In this document: one piece after another, positions 30,723-40,085 of the stretch
How the letters are laid out: the number at the start of each line of letters is the position of its first letter
Numbering within the stretch: the first letter of the stretch is position 1
From: an uncultured Gammaproteobacteria bacterium
GTDB taxonomy: Bacteria > Pseudomonadota > Gammaproteobacteria > Arenicellales > CALHMG01
Direction of reading: 5' to 3'
NCBI GenBank assembly: GCA_938034705.1
Contig: CALHMG010000263.1
Location: 1 to 49,937, forward strand
DNA length: 49,937 nt
Notes under the pieces: generated by a model
What the model saw: the letters and a program-made list of their open reading frames with translations, nothing else
What the model was told of the DNA's origin: nothing
The model's database searches: none
Position numbers and translations under genes: made by a program

Positions 30723-31764
30723 ACCTGGCGCAACGGTCGGGATTCTGGGTGGCGGTCAGCTTGGCCGCATGCTGTCGGTCGCCGCATCGCGGCTCGGCTA
30801 CAAGACATGTGTGTTTGAACCCGGCGCAAACTGCCCGGCGTCACACGTCGCCAACGAACACTGGCATCACGACTATGACGACACTGACGCCCTGGGCCGT
30901 TTTGCAACGGCGTGTGACGTCATCACTTACGAATTTGAAAACATTCCGACCGCCGCTCTGGACGTTCTCGGCGACAAGGTCAGACCCGGTCGACGTGCCC
31001 TTGAAGTTTCCCAGGACAGACTGACGGAAAAGACTTTTCTGCAGGAACTCGGACTGAAGACAGCGCCTTTTGCGACGGTGGATACCAGCATCGATGATGC
31101 GCTGACAAAAATTGGCGCACCGTCGATTCTCAAGACCCGCCGCTTTGGCTATGACGGCAAAGGTCAGGTGCGTTTGCGAAACGAGTCCGACGGCGCGAAA
31201 GCGCTTGCCGAAATGGACGGCGCGCCGTCAATCCTTGAAGGCTTTGTTGATTTTGAATTTGAAGTTTCAGTTATCGGAGCACGCTCTCTTGAAGGAAAGG
31301 TTGCCTGCTTTGACCCCGGCGAGAATGTTCACAAAGACGGAATCTTGCGCACGACCACCGTGCCTTCACGCCTGAACAAAGTTCGGATTGAGCAGGCCAC
31401 GGAGCTGACCGCAAAAATTCTGAACGCGCTCGACTATGTCGGCGTCATGGGGGTTGAGCTTTTTGTGACTCCCGACGATCTGATCGTCAACGAAATTGCG
31501 CCGCGGGTGCACAACTCCGGGCACTGGACCCAGAACGGCTGCACCATTGACCAGTTCGAGCAGCACATTCGCGCAATCACGGGGGTGGCAATCGGATCAG
31601 GCACACGCCACGCGGACGTTGTGATGCAAAACCTGATCGGCGATGACATGGACGCGTTAGCGCAAATTGTCCTGGAACCCGATGCAGCCGTACACCTGTA
31701 CGGCAAAGAGGACGTCAAACCGGGACGCAAGATGGGCCACGTAAACAGAATCGTAAAACCGTAG
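30715..31764 (+). CDS. purK: 5-(carboxyamino)imidazole ribonucleotide synthase
   Basis: [56 protein letters not shown]. Overlaps purE by 8 bp. Confidence 0.97.
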   Translation: MLEPGATVGILGGGQLGRMLSVAASRLGYKTCVFEPGANCPASHVANEHWHHDYDDTDALGRFATACDVITYEFENIPTAALDVLGDKVRPGRRALEVSQDRLTEKTFLQELGLKTAPFATVDTSIDDALTKIGAPSILKTRRFGYDGKGQVRLRNESDGAKALAEMDGAPSILEGFVDFEFEVSVIGARSLEGKVACFDPGENVHKDGILRTTTVPSRLNKVRIEQATELTAKILNALDYVGVMGVELFVTPDDLIVNEIAPRVHNSGHWTQNGCTIDQFEQHIRAITGVAIGSGTRHADVVMQNLIGDDMDALAQIVLEPDAAVHLYGKEDVKPGRKMGHVNRIVKP

Positions 31765-31774
31765 CCGGCCCACG

Positions 31775-32161
31775 ATGAGTGCATCCAACGAAAAACCCTG
31801 CCCCTTCTGCAGTCTCGAAGGCGAGAACATACTGCGGGAAACACCGCTGGCGGTAGCGCTGGAAGATCCGTTTCCGGTCGCCCCCGGTCATGCGCTGGTG
31901 ATCCCACGTCGACACGTGACCCGGCTCGGCGAGCTTGACGAAAAAGAACTGCTGCAGATTTTTGATTGCGTCACCCAACTTCAGGCCGAACGCTCTGATG
32001 CGCACGGGTTTAACGTCGGCTTTAACCAGGGTCGCGCCGCGGGCCAGTCCATTCCCCACCTGCACTGTCACGTGATTCCGCGCACAGCCGGCGACGTCGA
32101 GAACCCCCAGGGCGGCGTTCGCAGCGTCATCCCCGCACGGCAGCACTACAGCAAAAAGTGA
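31775..32161 (+). CDS. HIT family protein
   Basis: Histidine triad SIPHLHCHVIPRTAGDVENPQGGVR; N-terminal CPFCSLEGENIL. Confidence 0.94.
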   Translation: MSASNEKPCPFCSLEGENILRETPLAVALEDPFPVAPGHALVIPRRHVTRLGELDEKELLQIFDCVTQLQAERSDAHGFNVGFNQGRAAGQSIPHLHCHVIPRTAGDVENPQGGVRSVIPARQHYSKK

Positions 32162-32183
32162 CGCCTCTGGCAGGCATTGTCGA

Positions 32184-33338
32184 TTGAACGATCAAGCCGC
32201 CAGCCACTGGAAACCGGTAATCGCGTCATCTGTGGTCATGACGCTCGCGTTGCTGGGCGACGTGCTGCTCTACGCAGTCCTGCCCCTGCACGCCGATGCC
32301 TTTGGCATCAGCCTGGTCTGGGTGGGTGTCCTGCTTTCGGTGAATCGCTTCGTTCGGGTATTCGCCTACGGCATCATCTACAAAATCACCGATGCGGTCG
32401 GCACACGCAACATGACGGTTGTTGCGGTTCTCGGTGCAAGCCTGTCGACACTGATGTACGGGTTTGTCGATGGTGCCTGGGGCCTGTTGTTTGCCCGGGC
32501 GTTATGGGGCCTGTGCTTCGCGACGCTGGTGCTGTCTGTTCTGGCCTACGCCGTCACCGACACCCGAAAAGCCGGGACCCGCGTTGGCGTCAGTCAAAGC
32601 ACACAATCAATCGGGCCGCTGATGGTCCTTCTCGGCGGAACCTGGCTCACGACAATTATCGGACCCAGAGACATCTTTATCTGGCTTGGCCTGGTCAGCC
32701 TGCTGGCACTGCCACTGGCGCTCACCCTTCCCAGGACAGCGACCGCGACAAAACCCAAACCCGCCAGGCCCACAACGCGCAGGTTCAAGCCCTCGCAACT
32801 GGATGTGATCCTGTTTCTGCTTGCGGTGGCTGTCGACGGCCTGTTCTCGTTCACGGCAACACTGATGGTGGCAGAACGCGTGTCGGTATCGGCCGCGGTA
32901 ATCGGTGGTGGCGCGCTGCTGGCGTTGCGCGATATCACTCGAATGATCGTTTCGCCCTTTGCCGGGATGGCGGGCGACCGGTTTGGCGCGCGCACGGTGT
33001 TCGTCACCGCTCTGTCGGTTGTCGTCCTCGGCCTCGCCATCATCGGCAACGGCTGGCTGGTTACGGGAGCAATTGTCATGCTGTGCGCCAAGGCCGCGGC
33101 CATGGCGCTCGCACCCGCCGTCATTGTTCAGAGTGCCAGACCCGACGAATCCGCCATGGCGCAGATCGCCCGAATTCAGGCCGCCCGCGATCTCGGTGCG
33201 GCCGTAGGGCCGCTGATGGCCGGATTTCTGATCGCATTCGCTACAGCCGGCCAGCTGCACATCGGTGGCGCGGTTGTGCTGGGCATCGCCACCTTTATGT
33301 TCGCGACAGCGGCAGCGTACAAAACCGGGAACAGGTAG
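32184..33338 (+). CDS. MFS transporter, TTG start
   Basis: Multi-pass hydrophobic profile with MFS signatures (MAGDRFGARTVFV). Starts at TTG 32184. Confidence 0.88.
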   Translation: MNDQAASHWKPVIASSVVMTLALLGDVLLYAVLPLHADAFGISLVWVGVLLSVNRFVRVFAYGIIYKITDAVGTRNMTVVAVLGASLSTLMYGFVDGAWGLLFARALWGLCFATLVLSVLAYAVTDTRKAGTRVGVSQSTQSIGPLMVLLGGTWLTTIIGPRDIFIWLGLVSLLALPLALTLPRTATATKPKPARPTTRRFKPSQLDVILFLLAVAVDGLFSFTATLMVAERVSVSAAVIGGGALLALRDITRMIVSPFAGMAGDRFGARTVFVTALSVVVLGLAIIGNGWLVTGAIVMLCAKAAAMALAPAVIVQSARPDESAMAQIARIQAARDLGAAVGPLMAGFLIAFATAGQLHIGGAVVLGIATFMFATAAAYKTGNR

Positions 33339-33345
33339 CCCTCGG

Positions 33346-33792
33346 TCACTTCAGGTTCAGCGAATACGTGTAGTGGTCTTCGAGCGTTCGCTCGTATCCA
33401 AGTTTTTCCTAAATATGCTGTCCGGCGAGATTGGTGGTACCGGTCAGGAGATCAAGCCGGCCGGCGCCATTTTCCCGGGCCCATTGCGTAGCTCGATTCA
33501 TCAGTTTCTCGCCGACACCTGACTTTCTGAAGGCCGCATCTACGAAAAGATCATGCAGGATATAAATCTTGACCGCGTCTACCGAACAAAAGGTCGGATA
33601 CAGCTGCACAAAACCGCAAACGGTCTGGTCCACGCGCGCGAGAAAAATATCGGACTCGCCATTGTCCATTCGCTCACGCAAAAAACGCGATGCGAGTTCA
33701 GCGTCTGGTGGACATTCGTAGAACTGTCGATACAGATCAAACAGCCGCGCAAGATCTTGCAGATGACTGCTGTCTGCCTTCATGATTTCCAT
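33346..33792 (-). pseudogene. GNAT family N-acetyltransferase interrupted by in-frame TAG at 33409-33411
   Basis: MEIMKADSSHLQDLARLFDLYRQFYE...FVDAAFRKSGVGEKLMNRATQWARENGAGRLDLLTGTTNLAGQHI*EKLGYERTLEDHYTYSLNLK*. The conserved C-terminal strand continues in frame past the TAG to a TGA at 33346-33348. Confidence 0.87.
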
Positions 33793-33898
33793 GGTCTCGT
33801 ATCTCTTGCGCCCTGCCGCCTGGACGTTTGCACTGTGCGTTCGCTGTACACGACCCAGGCTGACAAAAAGACCCGCCGCAACGTTCGTCATCGACGGC

Positions 33899-34231
33899 CT
33901 AACTGCCGTAGCCCGTCCTGGTTTCTTTTGCCAGACGTAGTGACTCGACAAAACTGTCGCTGTCCATAAGCGGAATGGCCTTGCAATATTTGGCAAAGCC
34001 CAGTGAATCCGTCAGATGAAGGTTTGCAGCCAGCGCCTTGTCATCGGGCATTTCATAGATGTACACCATATCGTACTCACCGTAGCTTCCGTACTGGGCA
34101 ATAGGCTTGCCGCCAAAATCCGAAATGGCATCTCGATGGATTGCAGCGCGATCACGCATATCGGGTTTATCCAGCAGATCCTTCTTGGTCTCGTTGTGAT
34201 ATTTGACGAGATACAACACCAGTTGACTCAT
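33899..34231 (-). CDS. GYD-domain family protein
   Basis: MSQLVLYLVKYHNETKKDLLDKPDMRDRAAIHRDAISDFGGKPIAQYGSYGEYDMVYIYEMPDDKAL. An alternative GTG start at 34276 overlaps the HyuB stop by 4 bp. Confidence 0.85.
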   Translation of the reverse strand: MSQLVLYLVKYHNETKKDLLDKPDMRDRAAIHRDAISDFGGKPIAQYGSYGEYDMVYIYEMPDDKALAANLHLTDSLGFAKYCKAIPLMDSDSFVESLRLAKETRTGYGS

Positions 34232-34272
34232 AATTTGCTCGCTCTTTTGGTTGTGAGTGATCTTCGCAGCAG

Positions 34273-35907
34273 TCACGATCCCCGCGACACGAGGCCCTGC
34301 TCCACATCGTGTCTGTGCTCGTCCGGGTTGCGTTCAGCGGGCGCCCCATAACCACCTCCGCCGCCGGTTCGCACCACAAGCAGATCGTCCTTTTGCAGAT
34401 CAAACCCGCACTTGGAGGTCAGCGCAATCTGCTCGTCACCCCGCACCACCGTCATGCTGGCAAGGCCGCCCGGCTCACCACCATTGATACCGCGCGCCGG
34501 GGTATCGAATCGATCGCTGTAGGTTGCGAAGGTGACGTTATCCTTAAGCACGCGATAGACGCGTTCAAAGCCAAGGCCGCCACGCTGGCGCCCGGCGCCA
34601 CCGGAGTTCTCAACCAGTCCATAGTTTTCGATGCGCAGAAAATCGTAGTCCATCTCCAGCGACTCAACCGGAATGTTGGCACAGTTCGACAGCGGGCAGT
34701 CGACGGCATCACAGCCGTCGTTGGCGCTGCCGGCGCCGTAGCCGCCGCCCAGAATTTCGAGATAAATGTTGTAGCCACTTTCGCCAAGATGGCTCAGACA
34801 GACCGGCGTCGTCGAATCAAAACCTTCGGCAATGACACGCTCCGGACACACCTGCTCAAGCGCGTTCATTACGGCGTTGAAAACCCGATGATTTGCCAGA
34901 AGACGCGCCCGCACGGCAGCAGGACGTGTGGGGTTGAGAATGCTGCCGACCGGCGCATCGACATCGATGACACGAGACGCCCCGTCGTTGAACGGGATAT
35001 CCGGATCGGTAAGCACCGACTTGGCACACGCGACTGCGGCCGCAATCGTGGACGCGATCGGACTGTTGAGATTGGTCGGAACCTGCGGCGCCGACCCGTC
35101 AAACCGAATCTTGATCGAGTCACCCTCGATGTCTACCTGGGTGTGAATCAACACCGGATCATCAGACTGTCCGTCATTATCAAGCTGGGCGTCAGCACAG
35201 TAGCGCCCATCCGGCAGTAGTTCGATCGCAGCGCGAATTCGACGCTCGGTGTAGTCGAGCATTTCGTCCATTGCGAGCTTAAGATCATCTGCCCCATAGC
35301 GACGCGCGAGTGCCGTCAGCCGCTTGGCCCCTATTGAATTCGCGGCGAATTGAGCGTTGATGTCGCCGATGGTGGCTTCGGGCATTCGAACGTTCGCCGC
35401 GATAAGCCGCTCCAGCGGCCCGCCATGCCAGTCTCGATCAAGACTGTATCGCGAAGGTGGGATTATCAGACCTTCCTGATGCACATCACCGGCCTCCGGA
35501 TTGAGCCCGGGAGCACCACCGCCCATGTCGATGTGATGGGCAACTGTGGCGATGAATCCGATCAGCTCACCTTCGAAAAACGCCGGCGTGAAGATAAAAA
35601 TGTCGGGCACATGTTGCCCATTGCTGAACGGATCGTTACTGATAAAGAAATCTCGCTCACCCAGACTTTGCGCCGGATACAGCTCAAGGCATGGCGCCAG
35701 CGTTGCGGATATGGATCCCAGCTGAATCGCGGTAAGTTCAGCCTGAGCCACAACATCTCCTGCCGCGCTGATAATCGCGGCCGAACAGTCCTGGGCTTCG
35801 CGCACGATTGGCGAATGGGCCGAGCGAATGAGCTTAACGCCCATCTCGTAGCTCGCCGCGAGCAGTGCCTGATGAATGATTGCCTGATCTACGTTGTGCA
35901 ACGCCAT
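34273..35907 (-). CDS. Hydantoinase B / oxoprolinase family protein (HyuB-like, copy 2)
   Basis: HQALLAASYEMGVKLIRSAHSPIVREAQDCSAAIISAAGDVVAQAE, ISNDPFSNGQHVPDIFIF, GGGGGYGAPAERNPDE. Confidence 0.95.
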   Translation of the reverse strand: MALHNVDQAIIHQALLAASYEMGVKLIRSAHSPIVREAQDCSAAIISAAGDVVAQAELTAIQLGSISATLAPCLELYPAQSLGERDFFISNDPFSNGQHVPDIFIFTPAFFEGELIGFIATVAHHIDMGGGAPGLNPEAGDVHQEGLIIPPSRYSLDRDWHGGPLERLIAANVRMPEATIGDINAQFAANSIGAKRLTALARRYGADDLKLAMDEMLDYTERRIRAAIELLPDGRYCADAQLDNDGQSDDPVLIHTQVDIEGDSIKIRFDGSAPQVPTNLNSPIASTIAAAVACAKSVLTDPDIPFNDGASRVIDVDAPVGSILNPTRPAAVRARLLANHRVFNAVMNALEQVCPERVIAEGFDSTTPVCLSHLGESGYNIYLEILGGGYGAGSANDGCDAVDCPLSNCANIPVESLEMDYDFLRIENYGLVENSGGAGRQRGGLGFERVYRVLKDNVTFATYSDRFDTPARGINGGEPGGLASMTVVRGDEQIALTSKCGFDLQKDDLLVVRTGGGGGYGAPAERNPDEHRHDVEQGLVSRGS

Positions 35908-35910
35908 GGT

Positions 35911-37929
35911 TTAATCTTTGGCCTCCAGTATCAGATGGTTCTCGGCGTTTCGAATCGCGCTCCAGTTCGACGGGATATAAATAGTCGAGGTGCCGTCTTC
36001 CAACAACAGCGGCCCAACTGCCGGAGAGTTGCCAAGATCCTCACGCGTGACCAAACCACACGTGAAACAATCACCGTTCTCGGTAACGTCAATATGTTCA
36101 GCGTCGTCGGCCGCAGCCGCGTCAACCATCGGAGCCCGGAATACCGGAACACTGCCGGTTGCTGCTCGCGCACCCATTCTGAAAGTCACTATCTCGACAG
36201 CCTTGTCTGGAGGCTTGGAAAATTCGAAGACTCGCTGGTGAGCTTGCGCAAATGCTGCGGCAAGGCTCTCAACGTCAAGCGCATCGATTTCGCCGTTCAC
36301 CGGAACGGAGACCTCAAACGCCTGACCCACATAGCGCATCTCGAGTGTCGGCTCAAAACCCAGAGCGCCATCAACCCCCTGAGCGACAAGATACTCCCCA
36401 GCCTCGGTCTTGAGCTGATTAAGCGTCGACCTGATCTTGCTGATCGACGAAGCCTCGAGCAGGGTCCGCTCGGTGCGTGAACGATGGTGCACATAATCAG
36501 ATGCGAGCAGCCCAACCGCCGACAGCACTCCGGCATTGTGGGGCACAACGATCTTGTCGATTCCAAGCTCTTCGGCAACCCTTGCGGCGTGCAACGACCC
36601 CGCACCACCAAAAGGCACGAGCACGAAATCTCTAGGGTCGTGACCGCGCTCGGTCGAAACCTGCTGAATAGCGCGCACAATATTGGCTTCGGCAATGCGC
36701 ACCACGGCGTCAGCAAGGTCGCGAATTGAAAGGCCAAGTCTCGTCGCGAGATCAGCATAGGCGTCGTGCGCCATTTGTACATCGACCTGCATCGTGCCGC
36801 CGAGGAATGAGCGCGCCTGCAGCGTGCCTCGAATCAAATGGGCATCGGTTACCGTTGGCAGCGTGCCACCACGGCCGTAAGATGCTGGACCGGGTGACGC
36901 ACCCGCGGACTGTGGACCGACTCTCAAAAGACCACCGTCATCAACCCACGCGATCGATCCACCACCAGCACCCACGGTCGCAATGTCGATGACGGGTGTG
37001 CGCACAGGCAAACCGTCAATGCGGGTTTGCGCACTCAGCTGCGGTTCGCCGCCAACGACCAGCGAAACATCTGTGCTCGTACCACCCATGTCGAGAGTGA
37101 TGATGTTGTCAAACCCGAGTTTACTGGCGATGCCGATAGCACCCACCACGCCAGCCGCGGGCCCCGAGTACAGCGCGGACACGGCGTTTTGTGCCATCGC
37201 GTGCGCAGGCATGCGCCCGCCATTTGACTGCATGATGCTGAATCGACCACTGAAGCCACGCTCATCTGCCGTGCTCACCAGCCGAGCAAGGTAGCGCTCG
37301 ATAGCCGGCTGGACGTACGCGGCCAGCACCGTGGTTGATGTTCGCTCGTACTCGCGAAACTCGGCAACCACATCGACGGAACAGGTGACCACGACTTCAG
37401 GAGCAACAGCGTTGACGATTTTTGCGACCAGACGCTCGTGACCCGGATCGATATAGCTGTTCAAAAAACATATTGCGATTGCGTCGTATGCGCCTTCACT
37501 GATGAAATTCGCGATTGTTCTGCGCAGCGCACGCTCATCCGGTGGCCGCACCACGCTACCGTCAGCCCCGATACGCTCGTCTATTTCCAGAATCTGACGA
37601 CGTTCAACAACAGGACTGGGTTTACGGTAGTTAAGGTCGTAGATCGAGGTGCGATCATGACGCTGCAAAGCGAGCACATCGCGCATGCCTCTCGTAACCA
37701 GCACACCGACATTGCCGCCCTTTCTTTCGAGTACGGCGTTGGTGGCGACGGTCGATCCGTGAACGAGGTCGACGATGTCGCCATATTCGATCCGCGCAGC
37801 GTCGAGCGCGTTGATGGCACCGACGTCGGGCTGGGCAGGTGTGCTCGGCACTTTGACCACCGACACCTCGTCACCCTGGACAACGACCAGGTCCGTGAAC
37901 GTTCCACCGACTTCAACACCTACACGCAT
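35911..37929 (-). CDS. Hydantoinase A / oxoprolinase family protein (HyuA-like, copy 2)
   Basis: RVGVEVGGTFTDLVVV, LVHGSTVATNAVLERKGGNVGVLVTRGMRDVLAL, LDMGGTSTDVSLVVGGEP. Confidence 0.95.
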   Translation of the reverse strand: MRVGVEVGGTFTDLVVVQGDEVSVVKVPSTPAQPDVGAINALDAARIEYGDIVDLVHGSTVATNAVLERKGGNVGVLVTRGMRDVLALQRHDRTSIYDLNYRKPSPVVERRQILEIDERIGADGSVVRPPDERALRRTIANFISEGAYDAIAICFLNSYIDPGHERLVAKIVNAVAPEVVVTCSVDVVAEFREYERTSTTVLAAYVQPAIERYLARLVSTADERGFSGRFSIMQSNGGRMPAHAMAQNAVSALYSGPAAGVVGAIGIASKLGFDNIITLDMGGTSTDVSLVVGGEPQLSAQTRIDGLPVRTPVIDIATVGAGGGSIAWVDDGGLLRVGPQSAGASPGPASYGRGGTLPTVTDAHLIRGTLQARSFLGGTMQVDVQMAHDAYADLATRLGLSIRDLADAVVRIAEANIVRAIQQVSTERGHDPRDFVLVPFGGAGSLHAARVAEELGIDKIVVPHNAGVLSAVGLLASDYVHHRSRTERTLLEASSISKIRSTLNQLKTEAGEYLVAQGVDGALGFEPTLEMRYVGQAFEVSVPVNGEIDALDVESLAAAFAQAHQRVFEFSKPPDKAVEIVTFRMGARAATGSVPVFRAPMVDAAAADDAEHIDVTENGDCFTCGLVTREDLGNSPAVGPLLLEDGTSTIYIPSNWSAIRNAENHLILEAKD

Positions 37930-38098
37930 TTCGATTTTATTGTCCTGCTACAAACGATACGTCAACGTAGCAGGAACTCGCCGCGGTTGTTCGCGTCTAC
38001 TCCAGCATGCGGTTATCCTTCTCCCTGCGATCGCTGATTCGTCGACCGCCTGACGATTCCGCCACGCCGCACAATCGCCACCAGCCTGGATAAATGAC

Positions 38099-39631
38099 AT
38101 GACCCAACCAATTGCCATCATAGCCGCCAAGGCTCCGGTTAAAGTTGAACTTGAGAAAGACAAAAGTTACACGTGGTGCCGGTGTGGCCGATCAAAAACA
38201 CAGCCGTTTTGTGACGGATCACATGTGGGCACAGGAATTACACCGCTCAAATTCACGGCGGAAAAAACAGAATCAGCGGCCCTGTGCCAGTGCAAGTCCA
38301 GCGCGAACGCACCGTATTGCGACGGAACCCACGCAAGCCTGGGTGATCGCGCTGTTGGAGATCCGGCGCCGGCTCCGAAGTCGGACATCCCCGTAGCGGT
38401 GCCGACGCCTGAAGAACCGACGGTTGCCCGTATTCATGACATGGCGCGTCACGGACTTTCAAAAACCGGACACCATGGCGAGATGGGAGCCATGGGGGTA
38501 CCGCGAAAGGATCTGCCGCACTGGGATGATATTCAGATTCTGCCGGCACAGATGGCTCGCAAGCCGCTGCTTGATGATCAGCCTGTCGCCACTTCCGTCA
38601 CTATCGGCCCGCGCGCTGCCAGACCGCTGCAGCTTGATATACCCCTGTTTGTCTCCGACATGAGCTATGGCGCATTGTCGGAGGAGGCGAAAACTGCACT
38701 CGCTCGGGGTGCGCAGCTCGCCGGCACCGGCATCTGCTCCGGTGAAGGCGGCATGCTGCCAGAGGAACAGGCCGAGAACTCGCGCTATTTTTATGAACTC
38801 GCTTCCGCAAAATTTGGCTGGGACCCGCAGCTGGTGGAACGCGTTCAGGCGTTCCACTTCAAAGGTGGTCAGGGCGCAAAGACCGGAACCGGAGGTCACC
38901 TCCCTGGAGACAAGGTCCAGGGCAAGATCGCCGAGGTGCGCGGCCTTGAACCCGGACAGGCAGCGATTTCGCCAGCCACGTTCGCAGATCTGAACACGCC
39001 GGGCGACTACAAAAAAGTTGCCGACGAAGTTCGCGAGCGCTCAGGCGGCATTCCTGTCGGCTTCAAGCTTTCGGCAAACCATATCGAGGACGATATCGAC
39101 TTTGCCCTTGAGGCGAGTGCCGACTACATCGTGCTGGACGGCCGCGGTGGAGGAACTGGAGCAGCGCCTCTCATTTTTCGCGACCACATTTCCGTGCCCA
39201 CAATTCCGGCACTGGCGCGCGCGCGCAAACATCTGGATCAGAAAACCGGTTCCGAGGTGACCCTGGTTATCACGGGTGGCTTGCGTATGCCCGAGGACTT
39301 TGTCAAAGCCATGGCGCTTGGCGCCGACGCGATCGCCGTTTCCAATTCTGCGATGCAGGCCGTTGGATGTATCGCAGCAAGAATGTGCAACTCAAACAAC
39401 TGCCCTGTTGGCATCGCGACACAAAAACCCGAATTGCGAAAAAGACTTGACGTGGAGACCGGTGCACAACAACTCGCGCAGTTCTTTGCGGCAAGCGTTG
39501 AACTCATGCAGGTTCTTGCCAGAGCCTGCGGTCATAGTGGTCTTGATCAATTTCGACACGACGACATCACAACGTGGAAACGTGAGTTAGCAGATCTTTC
39601 CGGCATTCGATTCGCCGGAGTGTCGCGGTAA
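38099..39631 (+). CDS. Fusion: two CDGSH iron-sulfur motifs + glutamate-synthase-type FMN-binding domain
   Basis: CRCGRSKTQPFCDGSH and CQCKSSANAPYCDGTH at the N-terminus; GltB-like FHFKGGQGAKTGTGGHLPGDKV, DGRGGGTGAAPLIF, CIAARMCNSNNCPVGIATQ. Confidence 0.92.
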   Translation: MTQPIAIIAAKAPVKVELEKDKSYTWCRCGRSKTQPFCDGSHVGTGITPLKFTAEKTESAALCQCKSSANAPYCDGTHASLGDRAVGDPAPAPKSDIPVAVPTPEEPTVARIHDMARHGLSKTGHHGEMGAMGVPRKDLPHWDDIQILPAQMARKPLLDDQPVATSVTIGPRAARPLQLDIPLFVSDMSYGALSEEAKTALARGAQLAGTGICSGEGGMLPEEQAENSRYFYELASAKFGWDPQLVERVQAFHFKGGQGAKTGTGGHLPGDKVQGKIAEVRGLEPGQAAISPATFADLNTPGDYKKVADEVRERSGGIPVGFKLSANHIEDDIDFALEASADYIVLDGRGGGTGAAPLIFRDHISVPTIPALARARKHLDQKTGSEVTLVITGGLRMPEDFVKAMALGADAIAVSNSAMQAVGCIAARMCNSNNCPVGIATQKPELRKRLDVETGAQQLAQFFAASVELMQVLARACGHSGLDQFRHDDITTWKRELADLSGIRFAGVSR

Positions 39632-39781
39632 ACATCACAAACGACAAACGGACCACGAAAATGTTGACCAAGACGCGGTCCGTCCGAACAAGCGCGTTAG
39701 CGGTTCCCGGTAGTTTCGGCAGGACCGCACGGTGTGCTGAATGCAATCCTGCCGATCTGATTGGCTGACGGTGAACTGAAC

Positions 39782-39964
39782 CTACGCGGCTTGGTCGTCC
39801 GTGATCTGCGCATCGTTGGCGACCGGGACCTTTTTCACCAGTTTCGCGATCGCAGTGTTGCGCGCGCGGCTGGCGTTGCGGCGGGCCCCGGAGCCGTAGG
39901 CAAAATCGAGAATGGCGTCGAGTTGATCGTACTTCTGGTGCTGTTTTTTCGCTTTAGTCATCAT
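39782..39964 (-). CDS. Small basic hypothetical protein (60 aa)
   Basis: MMTKAKKQHQKYDQLDAILDFAYGSGARRNASRARNTAIAKLVKKVPVANDAQITDDQAA. The ORF track starts far upstream inside the LysR gene; the tandem ATG at 39964 is preferred. Confidence 0.6.
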   Translation of the reverse strand: MMTKAKKQHQKYDQLDAILDFAYGSGARRNASRARNTAIAKLVKKVPVANDAQITDDQAA

Positions 39965-40066
39965 TTTTCCCTCGTTATCAGAGCGTGTGGTGGCCGTTAG
40001 CTGATGGCCATGTCGCCAATATAGGGGTGTTCGAAATATAGAAAAATAGACCCAAACCACAATCAC

Positions 40067-40085
40067 CTTTGCGTATAGTGCAAAG
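40067..40085. promoter_or_regulatory. Inverted repeat CTTTGC-N7-GCAAAG, candidate LysR-type T-N11-A box
   Basis: Perfect 6-bp arms ending one base before the ATG at 40086. Confidence 0.55.

Noticed and set aside
32177-33373. 398-aa plus-strand ORF, slightly longer than the MFS gene it overlaps
   Set aside because: Composition is rich in Arg/His/Cys with no hydrophobic or family pattern. The overlapping 32184-33338 frame is an unmistakable MFS transporter, so this is a shadow ORF of GC-rich coding DNA.
34309-35220. 303-aa plus-strand ORF
   Set aside because: Antisense shadow of hyuB copy 2.
35350-36480. 376-aa plus-strand ORF
   Set aside because: Antisense to hyuA/hyuB copy 2 and spans the junction of two real genes; no domain signal.
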